The position numbers and the translations under genes are program-made. The notes under the pieces were generated by a model, which did no database searches, had not been told where the DNA came from, and worked only from the letters and a program-made list of their open reading frames with translations. 21,482 nt of DNA from an uncultured Sphingomonadales bacterium (GTDB lineage Bacteria > Pseudomonadota > Alphaproteobacteria > Sphingomonadales > Sphingomonadaceae), in contig CALCBC010000123.1 of assembly GCA_937898525.1 (NCBI GenBank), positions 1-21,482 on the forward strand, read 5' to 3'. Below are positions 7,728 to 15,343 of this stretch, in pieces. Positions within the stretch are counted from its first letter, which is position 1, and every line of letters begins with the position of its first letter.

Positions 7728-7815
7728 CATGGGTGCTGAAACAAGTTCAGCATGACGGGCGGACGCAAGAACTCTCCCTGCCCGTTTCGTCACCCTGAAC
7801 GTGTTTCAGGGCCCA
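7728..7815. repeat. Two outward-facing CTGAA-type hairpin repeats
   Basis: TGCTGAAACAAGTTCAGCA is at 7734-7752 within the unit 7728-7758, which ends TGACGG. CCCTGAACGTGTTTCAGGG lies within the unit 7788-7815. Each folds as a 7-bp stem with a five-base loop. The TGACGG ends face each other across about 30 bp, the opposite arrangement to the paired elements at 5629 and 14168. They lie in the gap between purL and the small membrane-protein gene. Confidence 0.8.
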
Positions 7816-7910
7816 TCTCTCCGCCTGCGCCGTCACCGGTTGCATCGACGCAAACCCATGCGGACCACCGAAGTGTCCGTCCGCAGCGTTTCCGACTTCC
7901 GCCGCGAAGT

Positions 7911-10148
7911 TCAGCCCTCCATCCACTCGCGGAAGAAGCTCTCGTGCGCCTCGCGCAGCGCGCCGAGCTTGACGCCGAACAGGCTGTCGCCGCCGACGGT
8001 GCCGATCCGGCGCACGCCCGCGGACGCCGTGTCGGCGTCGCGGGTACCCTTGGCGAGCTGCGCCTGGAACGCGGTGACGTCGGGCACGGTGACGAGGTAT
8101 CGGCCCTGGTCCTCGCCGAACCACCAGGCGGCGAGCGTGTAGTCGGGGTGCGGCTCGACTTCGGCGCCGAGCCCGCCGGCGAGGGCCATTTCGGCGAGCG
8201 TCACGGCGATCCCGCCGTCCGAGACGTCGTGCACCGCGCTGACCAGGCCGGCCTCGATCAGCTCGCGCACGAACTCGCCCGAGTTCTTCTCCAGCGTCAG
8301 ATCGACCGGCGGCGCGTCGCCGGCCTCGCGGCCGTGAATCTCGCGCAACCACAGCGACTGGCCGAGATGACCGCGCGTGCCGGCAGGAATTGCCCAGGCC
8401 TCGGCGCCGATCAGGTAGATCGCCTCGCCCTCGGCCTTGAAGCCGATCGTCGCCATCTTGCCGTAGTCGGCCATCAGCCCGACGCCGCCAATCGCCGGCG
8501 TCGGCAGGATCGCCGAGCCGCCGCCGGTCGCCTTGCTCTCGTTGTAGAGCGAGACGTTGCCCGAGACGATCGGGTAGTCGAGCACCTGGCACGCCGCGGC
8601 CATGCCCTCGAGGCAGCCGACGATCTGCGCCATGATCTCGGGCCGCTGCGGGTTGGCGAAGTTGAGGCAGTTGGTGATCGCCAGCGGCCTGGCACCGACG
8701 GCGGAGATGTTGCGGTAGGTCTCGGCGACCGCCTGCTTGCCGCCTTCGTAGGGATCGGCGTAGCAGTAGCGCGGGGTGCAGTCGGTGCTCATCGCCAGCG
8801 CCTTGCGGGTGCCGTGGACGCGCACCACCGCGGCATCGCCGCCCGACAGCTGCAGCGTGTCGGCGCCGACCTGGCTGTCGTATTGCTCCCAGATCCACCG
8901 GCGGCTCGCGAGGTCGGGCGAGGCCATCAGCTTCAGCAGGTCCGCGCCGACGTCGGCAGTGTCGGGCACCTCGCCGAGCGGCTCGACCTTCGCCCAGGCC
9001 CTGTACTCGTCGCGGCCGACGTGGGGCCGGTCGTAGAGCGGCGCCTCGTCGGCCAGCGGGGCGAGCGGAATGTCGGCCACGACTTCGCCGTTCCATTCGA
9101 GCACCATGTGCCCGGTGTCGGTCACCTCGCCGATCACCGCGAAATCGAGTTCCCACTTGCGGAAGATCGCCTCGGCCATCGCCTCCTTGCCGGGCTTGAG
9201 CACCATGAGCATGCGCTCCTGGCTCTCGCTGAGCATCATCTCGTAGGGCGTCATGCCCTCTTCGCGGCACGGCACCTTGTTCATGTCGAGCCGGATGCCC
9301 GCGCCGCCCTTCGAGGCCATCTCGACCGAGGACGAGGTGAGCCCCGCGGCCCCCATGTCCTGGATCGCGACGATGGCGTCGGTCGCCATCAGTTCCAGGC
9401 AGGCCTCGATCAGCAGCTTCTCGGTGAACGGGTCGCCGACCTGCACGGTCGGCCGCTTCTCCTCGGAATCCTCGCCGAAGTCGGCGCTGGCCATCGTCGC
9501 GCCGTGGATCCCGTCGCGTCCGGTCTTCGAGCCGACATAGACGATCGGATTGCCGACGCCGGTGGCGGCAGAATAGAAGATCTTGTCGGTCTCGGCGACG
9601 CCGACGGTCATCGCGTTGACGAGGATGTTGCCGTCGTAGGCCCTGTGGAAGTTGGTCTCCCCGCCGACCGTCGGCACGCCGACGCAGTTGCCGTAGCCGC
9701 CGATGCCCGCGACCACCCCCTGCACGAGGTGCTTCATCTTCGGATGGTCGGGCCGGCCGAAACGCAGCGCGTTGAGATTGGCTACCGGCCGCGCGCCCAT
9801 CGTGAACACGTCGCGCAGGATGCCGCCGACTCCGGTCGCCGCGCCCTGGTAGGGCTCGATGTAGCTCGGGTGGTTGTGGCTCTCCATCTTGAAGATCGCC
9901 GCCTGTCCGTCGCCGATGTCGATCACGCCGGCGTTCTCGCCCGGGCCCTGGATCACCCACGGGGCCGAAGTCGGCAGCTTTTTCAGGTGGATGCGGCTCG
10001 ACTTGTAGGAGCAGTGCTCGCTCCACATGACCGAGAAGATCCCGAGCTCGACGAGGTTGGGTTCGCGGCCCAGGGCCTTCAGGACGTGCTCGTATTCCTC
10101 CGGGCTGAGGCCGTGCTGCTCGACGATTTCGGGAGTGATCTCGGACAT
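7911..10148 (-). CDS. purL: Phosphoribosylformylglycinamidine synthase II
   Basis: Converts FGAR to FGAM in purine synthesis using ATP and ammonia. This is the 745-residue small form, which needs separate PurQ (glutaminase) and PurS partners; neither is in the window. MWSEHCSYKSSR at 41-52 carries the conserved active-site histidine (His45). GPGENAGVIDIGDG is at 68-81, ESHNHPSYIEPYQGAATGVGG follows from residue 89, then GGYGNCVGVPTVGGE. IQDMGAAGLTSSSVEMA and the C-terminal AIR-synthase-like half (VHDVSDGGIAVTLAEMA) complete the tandem-repeat fold. I chose the ATG at 10148, giving MSEITPEIVEQHGLS. The frame extends upstream to 10601 only through the foldback repeat and antisense xseB. No strong ribosome binding site is visible. 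Confidence 0.97.
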   Translation of the reverse strand: MSEITPEIVEQHGLSPEEYEHVLKALGREPNLVELGIFSVMWSEHCSYKSSRIHLKKLPTSAPWVIQGPGENAGVIDIGDGQAAIFKMESHNHPSYIEPYQGAATGVGGILRDVFTMGARPVANLNALRFGRPDHPKMKHLVQGVVAGIGGYGNCVGVPTVGGETNFHRAYDGNILVNAMTVGVAETDKIFYSAATGVGNPIVYVGSKTGRDGIHGATMASADFGEDSEEKRPTVQVGDPFTEKLLIEACLELMATDAIVAIQDMGAAGLTSSSVEMASKGGAGIRLDMNKVPCREEGMTPYEMMLSESQERMLMVLKPGKEAMAEAIFRKWELDFAVIGEVTDTGHMVLEWNGEVVADIPLAPLADEAPLYDRPHVGRDEYRAWAKVEPLGEVPDTADVGADLLKLMASPDLASRRWIWEQYDSQVGADTLQLSGGDAAVVRVHGTRKALAMSTDCTPRYCYADPYEGGKQAVAETYRNISAVGARPLAITNCLNFANPQRPEIMAQIVGCLEGMAAACQVLDYPIVSGNVSLYNESKATGGGSAILPTPAIGGVGLMADYGKMATIGFKAEGEAIYLIGAEAWAIPAGTRGHLGQSLWLREIHGREAGDAPPVDLTLEKNSGEFVRELIEAGLVSAVHDVSDGGIAVTLAEMALAGGLGAEVEPHPDYTLAAWWFGEDQGRYLVTVPDVTAFQAQLAKGTRDADTASAGVRRIGTVGGDSLFGVKLGALREAHESFFREWMEG

Positions 10149-10451
10149 GGCTGGCCCGTTAGCGTTGCAGGGCCGGAAGCGCCAGCCTGCTTGCGAGCGC
10201 GTCGGGGGTTCTGGTTCACGCGGAGACGCGGAGTTGTGGAGCCGGCGGCGAAGCCGCAGAATTTCTCGCACAAAGACGCTAAGCCGCCAAGTGGCTTCGC
10301 ACCCCCGTGAGGTTGCACGCGGCACCTTTGTGCCTTTGTGCGTAAACTCTGCTCCTTCGCAGCGGGGAAATGTCTCCGCGTCTCCGCGTGAATCAATGAC
10401 CGGCAGGGCCGTGCGCTTGACCCACGCGCGCATCCTCGCCACACCACGGCC
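10149..10451. other. Divergent purL-xseB intergenic region
   Basis: 303 bp that must hold the promoters of both purL (-) and xseB (+). Most of it is occupied by the foldback repeat at 10215-10392. This leaves about 66 bp next to purL and 59 bp next to xseB. I could not pick convincing -35/-10 pairs on either strand and see no coding frame worth calling. Confidence 0.7.
10215..10392. repeat. 178-bp imperfect inverted repeat (foldback element)
   Basis: The outer 19 bp are a perfect inverted pair: TTCACGCGGAGACGCGGAG at 10215-10233 and its complement at 10374-10392. Inside, GCGGCGAAGCCGCAGA (about 10246) has a partial inverted match near 10346-10360. CGCACAAAGACGCTAAG (10267-10283) partly matches CTTTGTGCCTTTGTGCG inverted (about 10326-10342). 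The arms therefore span most of the element, with a centre near 10303. Within each arm the short units repeat (CGCGGAGA-CGCGGAG; CTTTGTGC-CTTTGTGC). No coding capacity is seen. Confidence 0.8.
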
Positions 10452-10700
10452 ATGGACGAGACGGGCCCCGATATTACCACGATGAGCTTCGAGCAGGCGC
10501 TCAAGGCGCTCGAGGACGTGGTTCGCCAGCTCGAAAGCGGTGACGTGCCGCTCGACGAATCGATCGGGCTCTACGAGCGCGGCGAGGCCTTGCGGCGGCA
10601 CTGCCAGGCCCGGCTCGACGCAGCGCAGGCGCGGATCGAGAAGATCGTCGCCGGCCCCGACGGCAAGGCCAGCTCCGCCGTGCCGTTCGACGCCGGCTGA
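10452..10700 (+). CDS. xseB: Exodeoxyribonuclease VII small subunit
   Basis: Small subunit of exonuclease VII, which degrades single-stranded DNA together with XseA (not in the window). The 82-residue length is usual. The family pattern MSFEQALKALEDVVRQLESGDVPLDESIGLYERGEALRRHC is clear at residues 11-51: two amphipathic helices around the LE.G...L..S...YE.G motif. The C-terminal 15 residues are a variable tail. The ATG at 10452 gives ten extra residues before MSFEQ. The ATG at 10482 is possible, and neither has a clear ribosome binding site. The stop is 14 bases before ispA. A location next to ispA is common for xseB in proteobacteria, so they are probably co-transcribed. Confidence 0.93.
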   Translation: MDETGPDITTMSFEQALKALEDVVRQLESGDVPLDESIGLYERGEALRRHCQARLDAAQARIEKIVAGPDGKASSAVPFDAG

Positions 10701-10714
10701 GGCTGGACCGGCCG

Positions 10715-11620
10715 ATGGGCCTCGTCCTCGCCGACGACCTGCTGGCGCGGAGCCTGCAGCGGATCCAGCGCGAGATCGACGAGGCGTTCGACCTGCTGCT
10801 GCCGGTTCCGGACGACGGCCGCGAGCGTCTCGTGCTCGCGATGCGCCACGCGGCGATCGGCGGCGGCAAGCGCGTGCGGCCGCTGCTGCTGGTCACGGTT
10901 GCCGAGATGCACGGCGCGTCGCGCAGCGCCGCCTTGCGCGCCGCTTGCGCGATCGAGGCGATCCACGCCTACTCGCTGGTCCACGACGACCTGCCGTGCA
11001 TGGACGACGACGATCTCCGCCACGGCAAGGCGACCGTGCACAAGGCGTTCGACGTGGCGACCGCGGTGCTCGCCGGCGACGCGCTCCACGCGCTCGCCTT
11101 CGAGATCCTGGCGATGCCCGAAGTCAGCTCCGACCCGTTCGTGCGCGCCGAGCTCGTCGGCGCGCTGGCCGCCGCCAGCGGCTGCAACGGCATGGCCGGC
11201 GGGCAGATGATGGACATTGCCGTCGAAGGCGAGGAGGTCGACCTGCGCACGGTCACCCGGCTGCAGCAGCTCAAGACCGGCGCGCTGCTCGGCGCGGCGG
11301 TCGAGATGGGGGCGATCCTCGCCAAGGTGCCCGACGAGGGCCGCGGGCACCTGCGCGCCTATGCGCGCGACATCGGCCTCGCGTTCCAGATCGCCGACGA
11401 CCTGCTCGATCACGAGGGCGACGAGCGCAAGGCCGGCAAGGCGCTGCGCAAGGACGCCGGCAAGGGCAAGGCGACCTTCGTCTCGCTGATGGGCGCCGAG
11501 GCCGCACGCCACCAGGCCCGCGCGCTGAGCGAACAGGCGATCGGCCACCTCAACGGCTACGGCGAGGAAGCCGACGTCCTGCGCGCGCTGGCGCGCTTCG
11601 TGGTGGAGCGCGACTCATGA
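10715..11620 (+). CDS. ispA: Farnesyl diphosphate synthase (polyprenyl synthase family)
   Basis: Condenses isopentenyl diphosphate with allylic diphosphates to make FPP, precursor of quinone side chains, undecaprenyl carriers, hopanoids and carotenoids. The protein has 301 residues. GGGKRVRP is at 49-56. The first aspartate-rich motif DDLPCMDDDD is at 91-100, with the two-residue insertion typical of bacterial FPP/GGPP synthases. The second, DDLLD, is at 228-232. Tyr86, five residues before the first Asp as in E. coli IspA (HAYSLIHDD), favours the short C15 product. That chain-length call is an inference. The gene is in the xseB-ispA-coaD run and its stop overlaps the coaD start as ATGA. dxs, often next in this cluster, is not here. 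Confidence 0.94.
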   Translation: MGLVLADDLLARSLQRIQREIDEAFDLLLPVPDDGRERLVLAMRHAAIGGGKRVRPLLLVTVAEMHGASRSAALRAACAIEAIHAYSLVHDDLPCMDDDDLRHGKATVHKAFDVATAVLAGDALHALAFEILAMPEVSSDPFVRAELVGALAAASGCNGMAGGQMMDIAVEGEEVDLRTVTRLQQLKTGALLGAAVEMGAILAKVPDEGRGHLRAYARDIGLAFQIADDLLDHEGDERKAGKALRKDAGKGKATFVSLMGAEAARHQARALSEQAIGHLNGYGEEADVLRALARFVVERDS

Positions 11621-12129
11621 CCGGGCGCATCGGACTCTATCCCGGCACCTTCGACCCGGTAACGCTCGGCCACGCCGACATCATCCGCCGCGGGGCCAAG
11701 CTGGTCGACCGGCTGATCATCGGGGTCACCACCAATCCCTCGAAGGACCCGATGTTCAGCCCCGAGGAGCGGATCGAGATGGTCCGCGCCGAGGTCGCCC
11801 GGCAGGGGCTCGGCAACGTCGAGGTGCGCGGGTTCGATGCCCTGCTGATGAAGTTCGCCGAAAGCGTCGGCGCGTCGGTGATCGTCCGCGGGCTGCGCGC
11901 CGTCGCCGACTTCGAGTACGAGTACCAGATGGCCGGCATGAACCAGCGGCTCAACGACCGGATCGAGACGGTCTTCCTGATGGCCGACGTCTCGCTGCAG
12001 CCGATCGCCTCGAAGCTGGTCAAGGAGATCGCCCTGTTCGGCGGCGAGATCGCGCCTTTCGTCAGTCCCGCGGTGCGCGAGCAGGTGCTCGCCCGCGTCA
12101 GCGAGATCGGCCGCCGCGGCCAACTGTAA
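11617..12129 (+). CDS. coaD: Pantetheine-phosphate adenylyltransferase
   Basis: Transfers AMP from ATP to 4'-phosphopantetheine, the penultimate step of coenzyme A synthesis. The protein has 170 residues, slightly longer than the usual ~160. The nucleotidyltransferase motif YPGTFDPVTLGH is at 8-19, with the T/HxGH signature TLGH at 16-19. VIVRGLRAVADFEYEYQMAGMN is the central conserved segment. The C-terminal LQPIASKLVKEIA corresponds to the ISS-type motif. The ATG at 11617 overlaps the ispA stop by four bases (ATGA), and GGAG lies eight bases upstream inside ispA, so translation is probably coupled. The open frame starting at 10540 is a long antiphase run-through of ispA and is not the protein. 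Confidence 0.97.
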   Translation: MTGRIGLYPGTFDPVTLGHADIIRRGAKLVDRLIIGVTTNPSKDPMFSPEERIEMVRAEVARQGLGNVEVRGFDALLMKFAESVGASVIVRGLRAVADFEYEYQMAGMNQRLNDRIETVFLMADVSLQPIASKLVKEIALFGGEIAPFVSPAVREQVLARVSEIGRRGQL

Positions 12130-12196
12130 CCGTTCATTGATCTGTCAGCGCCTTGCCGGTAGGGGCGACGGCGCATTTCGAGGATCTGCCTTTCCG

Positions 12197-12880
12197 ATGA
12201 CTTTTCGCCTGATTGCCGCGGCGTTCGCCCTTTTATTCGCCGCGACCCCAGCCCTCGCCCAGGAAGACGCGACGCCAGAGGTGCAGGCGCCGATGGCGCT
12301 GTCGGTCGATGCCGACCTGACGCACGATCCGGAGAACATCCTCTTTCTCGACCTGTCGAACGGCAAGCGGGTGGCGATCCGGCTGATGCCGCAGTGGGCT
12401 CCGAAGCATGTCGAGCGGATCAAGACGCTGACCCGCCAGGGGTTCTACGACGGGGTCATCTTCCACCGCGTGATCGACGGTTTCATGGCCCAGACCGGCG
12501 ACCCGACCGGCACCGGCCGCGGCGGCTCCGACCTTCCCGACCTCGAGGCCGAGTTCAACGCGTTTCCGCACGTGCGCGGCACGGTGTCGATGGCTCGCGC
12601 GGCCGACGAGAACAGCGCCAACAGCCAGTTCTTCATCGTGTTCTATCCGCGCTTCTCGCTCGACCGGCGCTACACCAACTTCGGCCGCGTGATCGCCGGG
12701 ATGGACGCGGTCGACGCGATCGAGCGTGGCGAGCCGCCGGCCAACCCGACGCGCATCCTGCAGGCATCGATCGCCGCCGACAACAAGCCGCAGCGCCTGC
12801 CCGAGCCCGAGCCCGTCGTGCCGCTGGCGCCGCCGGCCGAGATCAACCCGCTCGACCTCGGCAATCCCCTGTCCAATTGA
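12197..12880 (+). CDS. Exported cyclophilin-type peptidyl-prolyl cis-trans isomerase
   Basis: A 227-residue protein with a clear Sec signal peptide, MTFRLIAAAFALLFAATPALA, cleaved after ALA at about residue 21, so it acts in the periplasm. The cyclophilin domain covers about 48-195. It contains FHRVIDGFMAQTGDPTGTG, with the catalytic Arg and the Phe/Gln pair, and NSANSQFFIVF. The position of human CypA Trp121 appears to be Ser (FSLDRRYTNFG), as bacterial cyclophilins often vary there. The tail is rich in Pro and Glu. The ATG at 12197 is chosen because it starts the signal peptide and GAGGA lies upstream. The ORF's earlier start at 12137 would bury the signal sequence. It lies 67 bp after coaD; a weak TTGATC-N17-TAGGGG at 12137-12165 could be a promoter. 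Confidence 0.93.
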   Translation: MTFRLIAAAFALLFAATPALAQEDATPEVQAPMALSVDADLTHDPENILFLDLSNGKRVAIRLMPQWAPKHVERIKTLTRQGFYDGVIFHRVIDGFMAQTGDPTGTGRGGSDLPDLEAEFNAFPHVRGTVSMARAADENSANSQFFIVFYPRFSLDRRYTNFGRVIAGMDAVDAIERGEPPANPTRILQASIAADNKPQRLPEPEPVVPLAPPAEINPLDLGNPLSN

Positions 12881-12881
12881 C

Positions 12882-12962
12882 CGCCATCCCGGCGAAGGCC
12901 GGGACTGCGTTCCATCAGCGCAGCGCTCTTGGCACGAGGTACCGGCCTTCGCCGGGATGACG
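12882..12962. repeat. Paired inverted CCGGCGAA-type hairpin repeats
   Basis: CATCCCGGCGAAGGCCGGGA (unit 12882-12905) and its inverted copy at 12942-12962 are separated by 36 bp. The left copy begins two bases after the cyclophilin stop codon. The arms can pair with each other or fold singly as CCGGC/GCCGG hairpins, so the element may double as the 3' stabiliser or terminator of the upstream transcript. It belongs to the same family as the units at 1188-1309 and 20683-20708. Confidence 0.85.
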
Positions 12963-12987
12963 AGGCGCGTCGGATGACCCTATTGTC

Positions 12988-13036
12988 GGGGACTGTCCCC
13001 CCAGTGGGAACTGTTCCCCCAGTGGGGACTGTCCCC
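12988..13036. repeat. Three 13-bp palindromes at 18-bp period
   Basis: GGGGACTGTCCCC (12988-13000), GGGAACTGTTCCC (13006-13018) and GGGGACTGTCCCC (13024-13036). Each is a palindrome around a central T. The copies are exactly 18 bp apart, with spacers CCAGT at both positions. The middle copy has a paired, compensatory change (GGGGAC to GGGAAC and GTCCCC to GTTCCC) that keeps the symmetry. Confidence 0.9.
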
Positions 13037-13053
13037 GTTCTCGCAAGACCCGC

Positions 13054-13076
13054 TCATCCCGAGCTTGTCGAAGGAC
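13054..13076. repeat. Single CTTGTCGAAGGAC-type repeat
   Basis: TCATCCCGAGCTTGTCGAAG and three more bases lie 23 bp before queA. It shares the TCATCCCGA start of the other units, but its second half (GTCGAAGGAC) is not complementary in the same way, so it is a third variant. It is seen once in this window. Confidence 0.55.
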
Positions 13077-13099
13077 GCACGCTGACCTAGCGGCTCGTC

Positions 13100-14128
13100 A
13101 TGCGCGTCGACCTGTTCGATTTCGAGCTCCCCCCGGAACGCATTGCCTTGCGCCCCGCGCGGCCGCGCGACGCTGCCCGGATGCTCGTCGTCCCCGGCGA
13201 GGGTCGGTTCGAGGACCGCACGGTGCGCGAGCTGCCGGGCCTGCTGCGTGCCGGTGACGTGCTGGTGTTCAACGACACCCGCGTGATCCCCGCGCAGCTC
13301 GAGGGCCGGCGCGGCGAGGCGCGGATCGGCGCGACGCTGCACAAGCGGCTCGACCTCAGGCGCTGGCAGGCCTTCGTGCGCAACGCCAGGCGGCTGCGCG
13401 AGGGCGACACGGTGGAATTCCCGGCGGATGTCAGGGCCACGGCCGAGCGACGCCATCCCGACGGCAGCTGGACGCTCGCCTTCGCCGGCGACGAGCCGGT
13501 CGAGGTCCTCCTCGAGCGCGCCGGCCGGATGCCGCTGCCGCCCTACATCGCCGGCAAGCGCCCCGCCGACGAGGCCGACCGCGAGGACTACCAGACGATC
13601 TTCGCGCGCGAAGACGGCGCCGTCGCCGCCCCGACCGCGGCGCTGCACTTCACACCCAACCTGCTTGCCGCGCTCGGAGCGGCCGGGATCGGGCGCGAAA
13701 CCCTGACGCTCCACGTCGGCGCGGGCACATTCCTCCCCGTCAAGGCCGAGGACACGGCGAACCACGCGATGCATGCCGAGTGGGGCCGGATCGACGCCGC
13801 CACCGCCGAGCGGCTCAACGCCGCGCGGGCGCGGGGAGGGCGCCTGATCGCGGTCGGCACCACCAGCCTGCGCCTGCTCGAAAGCGCCGCGGCCGAGGAC
13901 GGCACGATCCGCGCGTTCGAAGGCGACACCGCGATCTTCATCACCCCCGGCTACCGCTTCCGCGCGGTCGACGGTCTGATGACCAACTTCCACCTGCCGC
14001 GCTCGACCCTGTTCATGCTGGTCTCGGCGCTGATGGGCCTCGAGCGGATGCAGGCAGCCTATGCGCACGCGATCGCCGAGGAATACCGCTTCTACAGCTA
14101 CGGCGACGCCTCGCTGCTGCTGCCTTAG
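13100..14128 (+). CDS. queA: S-adenosylmethionine:tRNA ribosyltransferase-isomerase
   Basis: Transfers and isomerises the ribosyl part of SAM onto preQ1 at position 34 of tRNA, giving epoxyqueuosine. The protein has 342 residues, full length. It begins MRVDLFDFELPPERIALRPA. Conserved segments in order are VFNDTRVIPAQLEG (about 56-69), GAVAAPTAALHFT, LHVGAGTFLPV, VGTTSLRLLES, FITPGYRFRAVDGLMTNFHLP and the C-terminal YRFYSYGDASLLL. The ATG at 13100 gives the standard N-terminus; there is no clear ribosome binding site. It acts after Tgt, whose gene lies about 3 kb downstream on the same strand. The gap before it (12881-13099) is filled by three kinds of palindromic repeat. Confidence 0.97.
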   Translation: MRVDLFDFELPPERIALRPARPRDAARMLVVPGEGRFEDRTVRELPGLLRAGDVLVFNDTRVIPAQLEGRRGEARIGATLHKRLDLRRWQAFVRNARRLREGDTVEFPADVRATAERRHPDGSWTLAFAGDEPVEVLLERAGRMPLPPYIAGKRPADEADREDYQTIFAREDGAVAAPTAALHFTPNLLAALGAAGIGRETLTLHVGAGTFLPVKAEDTANHAMHAEWGRIDAATAERLNAARARGGRLIAVGTTSLRLLESAAAEDGTIRAFEGDTAIFITPGYRFRAVDGLMTNFHLPRSTLFMLVSALMGLERMQAAYAHAIAEEYRFYSYGDASLLLP

Positions 14129-14167
14129 GCACGCACACACCTCATCGCGCCCAACACCGTCCCTCGT

Positions 14168-14322
14168 CGTCATCCCGAACTTGTTTCGAGACCCCTTCCG
14201 CCTCCCGCGCGGATCGCTCGGTCGAGGCGACCGTGGCTCCGCCGCCCACCGCCAGCGCGCCGCTCCTCCGATAGATCCGGGCCCGGCGGCCAGATGGGTC
14301 CCGAAACAAGTTCGGGATGACG
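14168..14322. repeat. Two-ended hairpin repeat element, copy 2
   Basis: Left end CGTCATCCCGAACTTGTTTC (unit 14168-14194), right end 14295-14322 as its inverted copy. The internal blocks CCGCGCGGATCGCTCGG and CCGTGGCTCCGCCG correspond to GGCGCGGATTTCTCGG and GGTGGCTCCGCGG in copy 1 (5629-5796), in the same order and orientation. The interior is therefore related too, not just the ends. It sits between queA and the ABC transporter genes. Confidence 0.8.
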
Positions 14323-14398
14323 GAAAGCGTGAGCGCAGCGCTGGGGGCCGGACCCGACAACCTTGCAATCCGTTCATCCGCCGCCATCTTGCGGCGCG

Positions 14399-15343
14399 GT
14401 GACCGATCCGATTCTCGACATCCGCAACCTGTCAAAGACCTACAAGGGCGGCACCACGGCGCTCGCGGGTGTCGACCTGCAGATCCGCAAGGGCGAGATC
14501 TTCGCGCTGCTCGGCCCCAACGGAGCCGGCAAGACCACGCTGATCGGTGCCGTATGCGGCCTGCTCAGGCCCAGCGGCGGGACGATCGAGGCGTTCGGGC
14601 TCGACGTCGAGCGGCACTGGCGCGAGGTGAGGCGGCGCATCGGCCTCGTGCCGCAGGAACTGGCATTCGACATGTTCGCGCGGGTCGAGCACGCGGTAAA
14701 CTATTCCCGCGGCATGTTCGGTTGCCCGCCCAACCCGGCCCGGATCGAGGAAGTGCTGCGCTCGCTGAGCCTGTGGGACAAGCGCGACGCCAGGATCATG
14801 GAGCTGTCGGGCGGGATGAAGCGCCGGGTGATGATCGCCAAGGCGCTGAGCCACGACCCCGACGTGCTGTTCCTCGACGAGCCGACCGCAGGCGTCGACG
14901 TCGAACTGCGGCGCGACATGTGGAGGCAGATCGGCGCCCTGCGCGACAGGGGCACGACGATCATCCTGACCACGCACTACATCGAGGAAGCGCAGGAGAT
15001 GGCCGACCGCGTCGGCGTGATCAACAGGGGCCGCCTGCTGCTGGTCGACGACAAGGCGACCATCATGGCCAAGCTCGGCAGCACCGAAGCGCGGATCGTG
15101 CTGGCCGAGCCGCTTGCCGGGCTGCCGCCTGCCCTGGCGCAATACCCGGTTTCGCTCGAGGACGACGGGCGCCGGCTGGTCTACCGCGGCGGTGACGGCA
15201 CCGGAAAGGGCAAGCGCGAGGCGGCCGAGGTCATCAGGACGCTTGTCGCCGAGGGCATCGCCTTCGAGGAGATCGACACCCGCGAATCCAGCCTCGAGGA
15301 CATCTTCGTCGACCTGGTCGAGCGTGGCGAGGTGCCGGCATGA
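14399..15343 (+). CDS. ABC transporter ATP-binding protein
   Basis: A 314-residue ATPase subunit of an ABC-2 type exporter, of the CcmA/YadG kind. Walker A GPNGAGKT is at 39-46. VPQE is the Q-loop (84-87), the signature is LSGGMKRR (136-143), and Walker B VLFLDEPTAGVD is at 156-167. The H-loop is LTTHYIEEAQEMADR, with His193. A C-terminal extension of about 100 residues (DUF4162-like position) precedes the usual SLEDIFVDLV tail. I favour the GTG at 14399 (VTDPILDIRNLSKTYKGG); a TTG at 14363 would add twelve unlikely residues. The stop overlaps the start of the permease gene as ATGA, so the two form one transporter. The substrate cannot be inferred from sequence. Confidence 0.93.
   Translation: MTDPILDIRNLSKTYKGGTTALAGVDLQIRKGEIFALLGPNGAGKTTLIGAVCGLLRPSGGTIEAFGLDVERHWREVRRRIGLVPQELAFDMFARVEHAVNYSRGMFGCPPNPARIEEVLRSLSLWDKRDARIMELSGGMKRRVMIAKALSHDPDVLFLDEPTAGVDVELRRDMWRQIGALRDRGTTIILTTHYIEEAQEMADRVGVINRGRLLLVDDKATIMAKLGSTEARIVLAEPLAGLPPALAQYPVSLEDDGRRLVYRGGDGTGKGKREAAEVIRTLVAEGIAFEEIDTRESSLEDIFVDLVERGEVPA

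Noticed and set aside
7752..10310. 852-codon plus-strand open frame across purL
   Set aside because: Antisense shadow of purL; no domain and no ribosome binding site.
10540..11616. Long N-terminal extension of CoaD
   Set aside because: It is an off-frame reading of xseB and ispA. The family start MTGRIGLYPGTFDP at 11617 has its own ribosome binding site.
12988..13036. Possible CRISPR-like array
   Set aside because: Only three units, an 18-bp period and identical 5-bp spacers. A CRISPR array needs longer repeats and unique spacers of about 30 bp.
12980..14377. 465-codon minus-strand open frame across queA
   Set aside because: Antisense shadow that begins and ends in repeat sequence; queA on the plus strand is complete.
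14363..14398. TTG start for the ABC ATPase
   Set aside because: Adds MQSVHPPPSCGA, which is not family-like. The GTG at 14399 gives the normal N-terminus.
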